From NCBI GenBank assembly GCA_019635215.1, contig JAHBZZ010000018.1, forward strand, positions 1 to 64,000: a DNA stretch of 64,000 bases. The letters run 5' to 3'. The notes under the pieces are model-generated. The model ran no database searches. It had not been told where the DNA came from and worked only from the letters and a program-made list of their open reading frames with translations. The position numbers and the translations under genes are program-made. Shown one piece after another: positions 8,701 through 17,238 of the stretch. This DNA is from Nitrosomonas sp. (GTDB lineage Bacteria; Pseudomonadota; Gammaproteobacteria; Burkholderiales; Nitrosomonadaceae). How positions within the stretch are numbered: the stretch's first letter is position 1; each line of letters opens with the position of its first letter.

Positions 8701-10199
8701 TGAGGCCAATCCTGCTTGCAGATTTCACTGATATTTTCGGGTTTTTGCCCATGGCCTTGGCCGTGACGGCGGGTTCTGAAGTACAACATCCGTTGGCTAC
8801 GGTTGTCATTGGCGGTCTTTTCACTTCGGCTCTGTTTACGCTGTTCATGCTTCCGGTACTTTATACGATTGTTGAAAGCCGCGATCTTAACAACAAAAAT
8901 TCAGCAGAAAGTAAAACAGTCAGCAAACAAAAACCAAAAACCAATAAAACTTTAATACTGTTTGCAATGTTCATTTTGCTGAGCGCTGCCGCAGCAGCGC
9001 AAGCACAGTCGCCATCGCCAGACAACCTGCAGACAATTAGCCTTGAACAGGCTAAAGCATTAGCCGTGGAAAATTTTCCTAAAATACAAGCAGCCAGACT
9101 GGATATAGAAAACCAGAAGGCCTTGAAAAAAACCGCCTGGAACCTAGGCAACACGTCTATTTTCACCGGCGGTGAAGAAATTGGCAATGGTGGGGGTATC
9201 TATACCCAGATTGGTATACAGCAACGTCAAATTGATGTATTTGGCGTCGCGCCCAGGTTAAAGCTACAGGAAGAACGCACCGCATTGGCAGAAAATGTGT
9301 TTAATCTGTCTGTTATAGAGGTAGAACGGGAAGTTAGCCGCGCCTGGGCCATGGTCTATACAACCAAGAATAACTATCAGGTATACCAAAGACTAGATGC
9401 AATCTTTAAGGATATCGAACGGGCAGCCCGTTTAAGACTCGAGGTTGGGGCGACTTCCAAACTAGAGTATCTTGCAACCTCCAACCAAGGCAATCAAGTA
9501 CAGATATTAAAAGAGCAAGCTTATCGAGATTACCTGAGCGCACTACAAAGACTCAATCTATGGTTTGTTTCTGAGATTTTTTTCAATGTGTCAGATATTC
9601 CGGTTAATCAGCTGGATGCACCTCTGGATACAATTACAGAATCACTGGACGATCATCCTTTATTAAACATTTCCAAACAGCAAATCAGTGTAGCGGATGC
9701 TGCCATTAAAGAAAGAAAAGCTCAATTTATGCCAAAATTTAACTTGATGTACGGCAAACAAGAGATCACCGGACAACCTGGCGGTTTTCACCAGTTTCAG
9801 GCCGGCATTCAGATTCCGCTGTTTTTCGGTCCCGAATTGGGAGGGTTGCAATCAGCTAAATTGCAACGCTCGATAGCTGCACAGAATCTCCGGCAAACGC
9901 GGCAGGAGTTGGACACAACCTACCAGAGTGTCCGCGAACAGTACACCAAATGGTTGAATTCATGGCGGTACTATCAGGAAACAGCACTTCCCATGGCACG
10001 GGAACAACAGGAGGGTGCGGTATTTGCTTACAAGGAAGGCGCGATTGATTACGTAACATTTTTGCAAAACATGCGCGAAGCAATTCGTATTGAAATCGAC
10101 TCATGGAATGCTTTTGGCAATTACCTGGACAGTCGCTATCAATTGGAGTACTTCTTAAAAACTTCATACAGAATGATCAATCCAATAAAGAGTAAATGA
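5742..10199 (+). CDS. HME-RND metal efflux pump fused to a TolC-family outer-membrane factor
   Basis: 1485 residues. Residues 1-1045 are a CusA/CzcA-like RND pump with 12 predicted helices and two large periplasmic loops. The proton-relay helix reads D400-FGIIV-N406-G..E413; CzcA has Asp at the position of N406. Residues about 1067-1090 are hydrophobic and end AAAAAQAQS, like a signal peptide. Residues about 1095-1485 are an outer-membrane-factor region with two coiled-coil hairpins (ISLEQAKALA, VEVEREVSRAWA, then VREQYTKWLN). Proteobacterial systems encode these as separate CzcA and CzcC. Such fusions are, to my knowledge, typical of Bacteroidetes. The adaptor gene overlaps its stop by 4 bp. 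Metal specificity cannot be read from the sequence. Confidence 0.92.
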   Translation: MINSIIYFSIKNKLIVGLLTLALIGAGIYSMFTMNVGSLPDITNNQVQVITVSQNLATEDIEQFVTFPVELATANLPGTVEIRSISRFGLSVVTIIFDDDMGTYLPRQLVQEKLDVVRQQIPEQFGSPYMGPITTGLGEIYQYTIEPRPGYETAYSPTELRTIQDWIVKRQMALVDGVVDINSFGGKIKQYEIAINPETLNANNVSISEVFEALRRNNANTGGAYIEKHNMANFIRGEGLVRSLDDIRNIFIKNVNGIPVLIRDIAEKVHFGHQVRYGAFTQDGREAVGGMILMLRGSNSNAVIGNVQKRIAEVQKSLPEGLEIKPFLDRSALIERTTSTVTQNLTEGALIVIFFLVILMGTIRGGIITASAIPLAMLFAFVMMRIFDISGNLISLGAIDFGIIVNGVVIIVERTIFEIQKQLRAGETVITQDVMDETAYRAGSSMMKTAFFGQLIILIVFIPILALTGIEGKMFHPMAYTLGFAMLGAIILCLTYVPMMSALFLKPAKNKDSWFQKQGKRLEKNADRIINAIYHGYRPLLKSALRHKAIVIIMAVSLSCAAIFIFSNMGGEFIPQLEEGDIAMQALIRPGSSLDEAIDVSNQIENILLEKFPEIKTVLARIGVADIPTDPMPMDIADMFIILEKDMNKWTSAQSKDELIEKIKKSLDRELTGVNLVFSQPVELRFNELLTGVREDVAVKLFGEDLEILTQKVEQMAQIIQTVPGVGDVNPERTSGLPQMTVRYNREKLAQYELNIEKLNEYISSAFAGGVAGIIFEGEKRFEMVIRFDQDYQKSIDDLRNLYVDLPNGNQIPLKELADINYVLGPMQISRENVYRRTYVGINTRGRDVESVVRDIQQRLDAELDLPPGYYLTYGGEYENLQSAKNRLAIIAPIVLFLVFLMLYFALKSVSQSLILFSGIFIATIGGILALWLRDMPFSISAGIGFIVVFGVAVLDGLVLTDRFNTLKAEGITHIRQRILIGTKERLRPILLADFTDIFGFLPMALAVTAGSEVQHPLATVVIGGLFTSALFTLFMLPVLYTIVESRDLNNKNSAESKTVSKQKPKTNKTLILFAMFILLSAAAAAQAQSPSPDNLQTISLEQAKALAVENFPKIQAARLDIENQKALKKTAWNLGNTSIFTGGEEIGNGGGIYTQIGIQQRQIDVFGVAPRLKLQEERTALAENVFNLSVIEVEREVSRAWAMVYTTKNNYQVYQRLDAIFKDIERAARLRLEVGATSKLEYLATSNQGNQVQILKEQAYRDYLSALQRLNLWFVSEIFFNVSDIPVNQLDAPLDTITESLDDHPLLNISKQQISVADAAIKERKAQFMPKFNLMYGKQEITGQPGGFHQFQAGIQIPLFFGPELGGLQSAKLQRSIAAQNLRQTRQELDTTYQSVREQYTKWLNSWRYYQETALPMAREQQEGAVFAYKEGAIDYVTFLQNMREAIRIEIDSWNAFGNYLDSRYQLEYFLKTSYRMINPIKSK

Positions 10200-11446
10200 G
10201 AATGAACAAACATAATCTGTATTTACCTGCCTTGATATTAATTCTGTTTTTTTTCTCGGGTTGTGACAGCAAACCAACAGATGACGATGCCTTGGATATC
10301 GACAATAATCAAGCTTCCCAGAAAGGAAACACATATGAAAAGCATGATCATGGTGAGCACGATGAGTATGAAGAAATCAATGAAGTCCATCTTTCCGCCT
10401 TTAAGCTCGCCAGACTTGGTATCAAAGTAGACACTTTGCCCGAACGATCCCTTTCGGGAAATGTAAAAGTCAATGGCAGGCTTGCATTGTTTCCACAACA
10501 CAGAGCTACGGTTACTGCCATTTTAGGGGCCAATGTGACGGCAATAAATGTAATAGAAAGTGAAAAAGTAAAGAAAGGTCAGTTATTGGCTTATCTTTCG
10601 CACCCTAATCTGACGAATCTCCAGTCCGCCTATATTAGAACCTATAATCAAATGCAGTTTCTGGAAAAGGAATATAAACGTGAAAAAAAGCTTTATGAAG
10701 CAGGCGTCAGCTCCGGCAAGGCTTACCAGCAAGCACAAGCAAATTTTCTGGCAATGAAAGGTGAGGTCGCGGGTTTTGAAGCGCAGTTAATTCAGTTAAA
10801 CATCAATGCGAGAAATACCAGGACTGGAAAAATCTTGCAAAATGTGCCTGTCGTCAGTCCGATTGATGGCTATATTGAAAAGGTTTTAATCCAAACCGGA
10901 CAATTTGTTGACCCTAATGCCACATTATTTATGATCATGAATCTTGATCATATTCATGCTGATCTTATGGTGTTTGAAAAAAACGTCTCTGAGGTAAAAG
11001 AGGGCCAAAGAGTTACGTTCAGGGTTGAATCAATCCCGGGTAAAACATTATCTGCACGAATTTTTGCGGTTGGTAAAAATTTTGAGCAAACTCCCAGAGC
11101 AGTACATGTACATGCAAAAATTGAACAGAAGGAAAACTTGCTTATTCCTGGAATGTACATATACGGAAAAGTCCATACCGGAAGTTTTCTCGTCAATGCA
11201 TTGCCGGAAGATGCCATTATCATGGAAGAAGGAAAATCTTTTATATTCATGGCGGAAGCACGCCAGGAAGATGGAAAAACAGAATGGATTTTTAAACCAA
11301 TTGAAGTCTTAACAGGCATCTCTGATGACGGCTGGGTAGAAGTCAATCCAGTTGAACCATTCCCAGAGAATGTCCAAGTAGCATGGAACAATGCATATTA
11401 CCTGATTGCAGAAATGAAAAAAGGTGAAACATCCCATGAGCATTGA
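10196..11446 (+). CDS. periplasmic adaptor (MFP) lipoprotein of the RND-OMF system
   Basis: 416 residues with a lipoprotein signal (LILFFFSGC), so anchored in a membrane by a lipidated Cys near residue 23. After a short linker comes a His/Asp-rich patch (EKHDHGEHDEYEE). A barrel-sandwich/lipoyl half follows (KVNGRLALFPQHRATVTAIL), an alpha hairpin at about 140-200, the second lipoyl half and a beta barrel (PIDGYIEKVLIQTGQ). It ends SHEH. The start overlaps the pump stop by 4 bp (ATGA), so the two are translated together. It would link the pump to its outer-membrane part. Confidence 0.88.
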   Translation: MRMNKHNLYLPALILILFFFSGCDSKPTDDDALDIDNNQASQKGNTYEKHDHGEHDEYEEINEVHLSAFKLARLGIKVDTLPERSLSGNVKVNGRLALFPQHRATVTAILGANVTAINVIESEKVKKGQLLAYLSHPNLTNLQSAYIRTYNQMQFLEKEYKREKKLYEAGVSSGKAYQQAQANFLAMKGEVAGFEAQLIQLNINARNTRTGKILQNVPVVSPIDGYIEKVLIQTGQFVDPNATLFMIMNLDHIHADLMVFEKNVSEVKEGQRVTFRVESIPGKTLSARIFAVGKNFEQTPRAVHVHAKIEQKENLLIPGMYIYGKVHTGSFLVNALPEDAIIMEEGKSFIFMAEARQEDGKTEWIFKPIEVLTGISDDGWVEVNPVEPFPENVQVAWNNAYYLIAEMKKGETSHEH

Positions 11447-11512
11447 GCGATGAATTCTATCCAGATCCCATTGGAATCTCTATAAACCTTGAAATAAATA
11501 TCGGAATCAATT

Positions 11513-12532
11513 ATGCACATAAAAAAAAGCTTCGGCCTTAAAAAGGTCATCATGTGGACAAGACGCGATATTTATATTTTTGTCATCATCGCAACCGTTC
11601 CAACGATAATTTATGAATCTTTTCATTTTCAATGGTTGGCTTTACCTTGGCTACCCATGGCGATTATGGGTACAGCAGTAGCATTTATTATAGGTTTCCA
11701 AAATAATGCTACTTACAACCGCCTATGGGAAGCACGAAAGATTTATGGCGCTATCGTAAACTCAAGTCGAACATGGGGAATGATGGTAAAAACATTTATT
11801 ACCAACAAACAAGCACAACAACCGTTGTCCGATAACGAACTCAAAGCAGTGCACGGCAGACTTATTTACCGTCACATCGCTTGGCTTACCGCATTACGCC
11901 ATCAATTGAGACAGCCGCGTGAGTGGGAAACAATGAGCAAGAACTATAATATTGAATACAAGAAATTTTTTACTGTCTCAGAACATGAAACAAGTTTGGA
12001 AAATGATATTACATTTTACTTATCTGCAGCAGATACAAAATATATTCTGAGCAAGCAGAACCGAGCTGTACATATTATTAATCTGCAAGCAGAAGATCTA
12101 AAAGAACTGCTAAACAGAGGGCTGATAGATAATTTCCGTCACATAGAATTACAGCGGGTTCTGTCTGATTTATATGAGCATCAGGGCAAATGCGAGCGTA
12201 TTAAAAACTTTCCGTATCCACGTCAGTATGCAACGCTTAATCTGTATTTTGTCTGGCTGTTTGTTATCTTTTTACCTTATGGAATGATACCCGAGTTTGA
12301 GAAGCTTGGGCATTATATGACATGGCTTACCATTCCTTTTTGTGTGTTAGTCTCGTGGATATTTCGCACCATGGATAAAATAGGTGAATCAAGCGAAAAC
12401 CCCTTCCAAGCTGGACCGAATGACATTCCAATTACGGCACTTAGCCGTACCATCGAAATTGACCTTCGTGAAATACTGGATGAGATGAATTTGCCAAAAC
12501 CTATCGAGGCTAAAAATGGTATTTTGATGTAG
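11513..12532 (+). CDS. bestrophin-family membrane channel
   Basis: 339 residues. Hydrophobic helices lie at about 23-70 and 235-275. Family features include FQNNATYNRLWEARKIYGAI after the second helix and ISALSRTIEIDLRE-like helices near the end (here PITALSRTIEIDLREIL). Bacterial bestrophins form pentameric ion channels; the ion passed is uncertain. It follows the RND-OMF operon by 66 bp on the same strand and probably belongs to the same acquired block. Confidence 0.8.
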   Translation: MHIKKSFGLKKVIMWTRRDIYIFVIIATVPTIIYESFHFQWLALPWLPMAIMGTAVAFIIGFQNNATYNRLWEARKIYGAIVNSSRTWGMMVKTFITNKQAQQPLSDNELKAVHGRLIYRHIAWLTALRHQLRQPREWETMSKNYNIEYKKFFTVSEHETSLENDITFYLSAADTKYILSKQNRAVHIINLQAEDLKELLNRGLIDNFRHIELQRVLSDLYEHQGKCERIKNFPYPRQYATLNLYFVWLFVIFLPYGMIPEFEKLGHYMTWLTIPFCVLVSWIFRTMDKIGESSENPFQAGPNDIPITALSRTIEIDLREILDEMNLPKPIEAKNGILM

Positions 12533-12594
12533 GGACATAGTGCAACAGAGTATGCTAGCAGGCCAACAGTTAGCACAAATACTCTTCAAATATG

Positions 12595-14709
12595 TCACCA
12601 ATCATAACGCAACGTGACGAAAACGTTCCGGCCTGGGTTTGGGATACGTTGACCCATGGCTAAATTAATATTAGAGGCGCGATTAATACCATTCAGATGA
12701 TCAACATATTTAGTATCGATAATATTGTTGACGCCAGCCGCAATAGTTAGTCCTTCGGTCTTTTTACTAAATGACGGACGATATTGTGTATAAACATTCA
12801 AGATGCTATATCCAGAGGTTTCTTGTTCGCCATTAAATGCAGCGACTTTATCCTGTTTCATCGCACCAACGTAGGTTAACGAAGCCAGCCAGTCTGAACG
12901 TTCATAAGTCAGGCTAAGACGACCATTTACTGGTGCAATACGATACAGATTGTCATTACCATTTGTCCTTTTACCACGTACAAAGCTCAGAATTCCATCT
13001 ACTCGCAAATAGTCTGTGATCGTATACCCTGTTTCAAAATCTACACCCCATAAATGCGCATCGATATTTGAGAATTGCAAAGGACCTGGTCCGCCCGGCT
13101 GAATTCCTCCGGCAACCATATTAGTTAGTGCGTCATTAGTCGGTAGACCTTGGATAAAATCATTCACATATCGATAGAAAGCACGTGGTGTGAAATAGGC
13201 GCCGCCACCATACAAATTAGCTCCCAACTCAACTTGATAGGATTTCTCTGGTCTTAGGCTTGTATCACCCACATAAACCCTACCATCAGCTAAACCACCT
13301 GTTGACTCCAATGGTATCCACAGAAAACGTTCCTGAAAACTTGGCGCCCGGGTTTTGCGCGCAACACCAATTTCAAGATTAAGATTGTTGGATGCAGCGT
13401 AACGGAGCACTGCTGATGCATCAAATAAATGATCATTTTTACTGCGATCCGAATTATTAAACCGGTTTTGTAGATTATGTACGGGCATCATTACGTTTGC
13501 CATACTGGTGCTAACCCGGTCGGTATTCATATGTATATACGTGTAACGAAAACCAACTTCCAGCATTAAATCTTTCATAATTTCTCCATTCCATTCGGCA
13601 AAACTTGAATATCTTTCCTTTGTTGAATTAACAAAATTATTCAAAAAGAAATTTCCGTTCGTAGGGTCAGAGATTACCGAATTATTGACTGCCAGATCTC
13701 CGTCAAAACCAACAAGCAGATGACCGTTTTGAAATTCTGGAATTATAAAATGCAGATTGTACCCGCCTGACTCCAACGTGGTTGTCGCGTCACGAAAACG
13801 CTGATTGCCGCCTCCAGGTCTGGGAGCCGGGCGTAACAAATTATTGCTCATGAGATGATCGCCACGGTTAAAAAAACCATTAAACTTCACATCAAGATTA
13901 TTTGTCAGTGTGCCTTGATAACCAAAACTTCCTAAATGGGTTCGAACGTATCCAATATCCATTGGTAAAGATGGCGTACCGGTATTTCCGGTATCCTTAT
14001 AATCATAATCGAGTGATATTTCATGTTTTTCATTGGGTCTAAGTCCATAACCGACTGATATGACATCCCGTTTATACTCACTTGGCCTAACCTTTTGATT
14101 GTCTTTAAATCTATAATCGTTACCTTTCTCAGTATTGCCACCTACGTGAAATCGGTGTGTGTCATTTGACAAGCTCATCAAGCCACCAAAATAGCGCCCG
14201 GTATCCACCGAGCTGAAACCAGAGTTAGCAAAGCCACTAATCTTTGGCGTTGAGTTGTTACTAAATTCGCTCCTGCGTGAATTGATTTCAATTGCACCAC
14301 CTATAGTTTCCATTCCAGCGCTGACAGGTGCTATGCCACGATGAACCTTAATACTTCTAACCAACGATTTGGGAACAGTACTGGTACGTGTATCCATTGC
14401 ATTTGGGCCAACCTCCTGAACACTTATACCATTCAGTTGTACGCCTAGCCGATTACCAAATAATCCACGGTATTGAGGAATATTTGTTAATGGCCCATTA
14501 CTGTTAACATTACCTCCTGGCACTCGTTTCAGTAATACTGCTGAATCCAATGCACCGCCACCCGATTCAGGGGTTACAGCTATCTGGTCTGGTCGTGCTC
14601 CCTGTCCTTCAATTGTAATTGTGGGCATCAATATTGATTCTGCTGATACGTGCAAAGAGAGACTCAACCCAAGAAAACCAATCCATTGTTTATTTATAAT
14701 TTGTTTCAT
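12595..14709 (-). CDS. TonB-dependent outer-membrane receptor
   Basis: 704 residues. A signal peptide (to about VSAES) is followed by a plug domain at about 30-150 (QYRGLFGNRLGVQLNGISV, IKVHRGIAPVSAGMETIGGAIE) and a 22-strand barrel ending VFVTLRYDW. The substrate is unknown. The position beside metal pumps suggests a metal complex, but the plug does not match siderophore or OprC copper receptors well enough to say. It is convergent with the bestrophin gene. Confidence 0.88.
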   Translation of the reverse strand: MKQIINKQWIGFLGLSLSLHVSAESILMPTITIEGQGARPDQIAVTPESGGGALDSAVLLKRVPGGNVNSNGPLTNIPQYRGLFGNRLGVQLNGISVQEVGPNAMDTRTSTVPKSLVRSIKVHRGIAPVSAGMETIGGAIEINSRRSEFSNNSTPKISGFANSGFSSVDTGRYFGGLMSLSNDTHRFHVGGNTEKGNDYRFKDNQKVRPSEYKRDVISVGYGLRPNEKHEISLDYDYKDTGNTGTPSLPMDIGYVRTHLGSFGYQGTLTNNLDVKFNGFFNRGDHLMSNNLLRPAPRPGGGNQRFRDATTTLESGGYNLHFIIPEFQNGHLLVGFDGDLAVNNSVISDPTNGNFFLNNFVNSTKERYSSFAEWNGEIMKDLMLEVGFRYTYIHMNTDRVSTSMANVMMPVHNLQNRFNNSDRSKNDHLFDASAVLRYAASNNLNLEIGVARKTRAPSFQERFLWIPLESTGGLADGRVYVGDTSLRPEKSYQVELGANLYGGGAYFTPRAFYRYVNDFIQGLPTNDALTNMVAGGIQPGGPGPLQFSNIDAHLWGVDFETGYTITDYLRVDGILSFVRGKRTNGNDNLYRIAPVNGRLSLTYERSDWLASLTYVGAMKQDKVAAFNGEQETSGYSILNVYTQYRPSFSKKTEGLTIAAGVNNIIDTKYVDHLNGINRASNINLAMGQRIPNPGRNVFVTLRYDW

Positions 14710-15016
14710 TGTTATTTCTTTTGTCTGTAATAGCGGAAGATCAAGAGCTGGTCTGATTTGATCAATCTTGTCACTTTTGTTGCGCTAGCTGTATAAAACG
14801 ATCAAAACTAGAATTAACGATTACCCCGACACGACCAACAAATGGTTTGGCTATAGGTCACGACCTTGTCGACGTCAAATACTGCGTCTAACTAGGATGA
14901 TTAAGGAGACACCCACGACCAAGATACCCATCATGTATGCTCTGAGCAGACAATTACGAGCTAGCCCAAATATTCCTATATCGAATGCCGATAGTTTGAC
15001 AATCTAGTCTAACGTT
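14710..15016. other. region upstream of the TonB receptor, containing the duplicated arm
   Basis: About 300 bp. 14815-15016 is the outer part of the inverted duplication. The receptor promoter should lie in 14710-14800, but I see no clear regulator site. No gene found. Confidence 0.4.
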
Positions 15017-15400
15017 CTAACTGGGAAAAATATTTCGAGGAGGGCGGAACGGCGAATCAGGAATAGATGTTGGAATTTGGAATGTAATAGATTCAGACAG
15101 AATCTCTTTACCTGCCACGGAGGGTATTAACGGCAGCTTTGTAAAGAGAAGGGGTTGATATACCACGCTAAAGCATATATGTCTTGAAAGATCTAATTCT
15201 TTTTCATCATCAGGAAATTCATTATGCGAATGTTCTGCATTTGCTGTTGAGAGCGAGTGTTGATGGTTGTGATCAAGCTCATGCATAAATACTTCGCCAT
15301 AAAATGCCGAGGCAAAACCGTTTGTTAAATAACTGACAAGTAGCATAAAAACCATGAAATTGACAGTAAAAAACCTATTCATTGAGCTATGTATCTCTGA
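14815..15400 (-). repeat. right arm of a large inverted duplication
   Basis: Reverse-complement match to 5000-5590. It includes the second His-rich gene and flanking DNA up to the GCAGTATTTG / GACCTATAGC segment. The gene portion is nearly identical while the flank has visibly drifted, so coding selection or more recent gene conversion is likely. Confidence 0.75.
15017..15382 (-). CDS. His-rich exported CzcI-like protein (copy 2)
   Basis: 121 residues, nearly the same as copy 1 at 5022-5384: MNRFFTVNFMVFMLLVSYL, His cluster HELDHNHQHS, acidic DDEKELDLS, C-terminal SPFRPPRNIFPS. A signal peptide of about 25 residues predicts periplasmic location. It is probably a metal-binding accessory. No pump gene follows directly; the next minus-strand gene is the TonB receptor 300 bp away. 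Confidence 0.65.
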   Translation of the reverse strand: MNRFFTVNFMVFMLLVSYLTNGFASAFYGEVFMHELDHNHQHSLSTANAEHSHNEFPDDEKELDLSRHICFSVVYQPLLFTKLPLIPSVAGKEILSESITFQIPTSIPDSPFRPPRNIFPS

Positions 15401-15703
15401 AATTGATTGCTTGGTTATTTCTTTAAATCTCTGCGAGATTCTAATAATTCAGAAACGAGCGGCGAATTGTCACGAACTCTAGCAGTCAAACTCCACCACT
15501 TCCTTCTCATCACAGGTGGCAGCACGACACCGGCAAATATTCTTGATATATACCTACGCAGCACCACTCCGCCGTACACGTCGATTAAACTCGCATAACC
15601 ACAGGCAAAAAATCAGCCCACTCGATATTTTTTAAAAATGGTTTGCCACATGGCTATGAACTCCTTTTGTTTCACAGAGGCAAACATTTTACTTTTATTT
15701 TAC
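15383..15703. other. intergenic region without a supported gene
   Basis: About 320 bp between two minus-strand genes. Short open frames exist on both strands (for example 15407-15598 plus, and a Lys/Arg-rich frame about 15580-15412 minus) but none has a recognisable family or good ribosome site. It presumably holds the promoter of copy 2. Confidence 0.4.
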
Positions 15704-16465
15704 TTAATTACTGGGCCAAACTTGCTTACCTTCAATAGTAATTGGCATATCGCGATTGATTTGTGCAGCAGATGGCATAACTTCAACAACAAATCCATCT
15801 TCACAGGAATCTGGTAGTGGATTATTTGTCAGATCCCGGGTAATCGTAAAGGGAGCAGGGCCGTCATCGGCCTCGCTATCGCGATCGTATTGCGTGCCAA
15901 GATTGTTGTGAGTCCATAGCTTAGCAACTCCATCGGCAGCCCCCCCGGCGAACTGTTCGGCACTGGTTATCTGACAAATATCAGCAATTGAGATTTGGAT
16001 TTTTACACTCGTAGCACAGGAGGTTGGTTCAATACTAGCTGCGGTCAATCTGAAAGGCGTTGCTACAGTAAGATGTCCCGGGGAACCCGGCCCTCCTCCT
16101 GCCCAGAAACCTGTCACATTACCACTTGAATCTGTTTTTTCGTCCATGAACTCAAATGCTGCACGACTAAAAATAAGTTGTATATTATTGCCATAGTTGG
16201 TCAAAAAATCGGTTAATGGTCCTTCATATGGTTGCCCATTCGCCAAAATAGTAGAATCCAGGCCATCTGGAAAAACGACAGATGTCCCAATGATACGCTG
16301 CGAACTTTCCACTGCACAATTATCACCAATTATCATTTCGTTAATGATACGAGTTCCTTCAGTCATCGTCGGCACATTCAATCGCGTATGTGCATGTGCA
16401 TTTTGAACCAGACCGATTACCAAAACGCCGGTGATAATGCAGTTTAACAATTTAATTTTACTCAT
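15704..16465 (-). CDS. exported protein with predicted N-terminal histidine, YcnI-like features
   Basis: 253 residues. The signal peptide ends NAHA, and cleavage there would leave His as residue 1 (HTRLNVPTMTEG). An N-terminal His exposed by cleavage is the copper ligand in CopC, LPMO and YcnI (DUF1775) proteins. The next part (GDNCAVESS, SVVFPDGLD) and the terminal KQVWPSN faintly recall DUF1775. Four further Cys could form disulfides. I infer a periplasmic copper-binding protein; the family assignment is tentative. Confidence 0.55.
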   Translation of the reverse strand: MSKIKLLNCIITGVLVIGLVQNAHAHTRLNVPTMTEGTRIINEMIIGDNCAVESSQRIIGTSVVFPDGLDSTILANGQPYEGPLTDFLTNYGNNIQLIFSRAAFEFMDEKTDSSGNVTGFWAGGGPGSPGHLTVATPFRLTAASIEPTSCATSVKIQISIADICQITSAEQFAGGAADGVAKLWTHNNLGTQYDRDSEADDGPAPFTITRDLTNNPLPDSCEDGFVVEVMPSAAQINRDMPITIEGKQVWPSN

Positions 16466-16872
16466 TTCTCATGAATCCTTCTTTTGTTATTAATTCTATT
16501 TATAGAATATATACTATGTTAGGTGCGGCGATTTACAGAGCTATAGTGATACATGGCCCGTCCCGTTTCATCAATTATCAGAAGACATAATCAGCTATTC
16601 ATTCCTACAGGACTGTAGAACCATCTACTCCGGCATGCTCAAAACATAACTAAAACTCATATCAGCTATAGGTTGGATTCGATTATCTAATCCTTGGAAC
16701 CAAAAAACAATGCGACAAATTGTCACACCTAGGATTGTTTTGCAGTTTTGCATACTGTCGTAGCAACGGACACAAGCAGCGCAAATAACATAAAAAGATT
16801 GCTGACATCAGCATGCTAATATTCAGGAATTAGTTGACGAATTTACCAGGCAAGTATAGAGTTCTTACCGAT
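16466..16872. other. divergent intergenic region
   Basis: About 400 bp between the minus-strand exported protein and the plus-strand His-rich gene. It is AT-rich, with TATAGAATATATACTATG at about 16501-16518 as a possible promoter region for the minus-strand gene. No RNA or coding feature recognised. Confidence 0.4.
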
Positions 16873-17238
16873 ATGATGAAGAAACGTTTAACTAATTACT
16901 TTATTTTAATATTAGTTGTTAATTTATTAACAAACGCGATTGCTTTGACTTTCCATGAAGAAGTTTTAGCGCATGAGCTTGACCACCATCATCATCACCA
17001 ACACACGCATGATTTGGATCATCACCATAGCAATTTAATTGGTGATGAAGATCTTGAATATTTCGTGCACTTATACCTGCATGCTGCAGGGCAACACCAA
17101 CCTTTCTGCTTTACATTACTACCGCTACTTACTGCTGTTAAAGGCAAAGAAATTTTAGCGGCATTTTCTTATACCAATATTCCCGAAGAGATTCTGGATT
17201 TACCATATCGTCCTCCACGAAATACCTCCGTCAGTTAG
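16873..17238 (+). CDS. His-rich exported CzcI-like protein (copy 3)
   Basis: 121 residues from the first of two adjacent Met codons (a TTG at 16834 would extend it). Signal peptide FILILVVNLLTNAIA. The mature protein opens with HELDHHHHHQHTHDLDHHHS, a far denser His tract than in copies 1 and 2, and keeps the tail LPYRPPRNTS. It precedes the czcCBA genes by 313 bp, the expected place for a CzcI-type periplasmic accessory. The His tract predicts Zn/Ni/Co/Cu binding. Confidence 0.7.
   Translation: MMKKRLTNYFILILVVNLLTNAIALTFHEEVLAHELDHHHHHQHTHDLDHHHSNLIGDEDLEYFVHLYLHAAGQHQPFCFTLLPLLTAVKGKEILAAFSYTNIPEEILDLPYRPPRNTSVS

Noticed and set aside
8360-8848. 162-codon minus-strand frame
   Set aside because: Shadow of the RND-OMF fusion gene on the other strand; composition is typical of an antisense frame.
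15407-15598. 63-codon plus-strand ORF
   Set aside because: No ribosome site, no family and no conserved neighbours; treated as chance.
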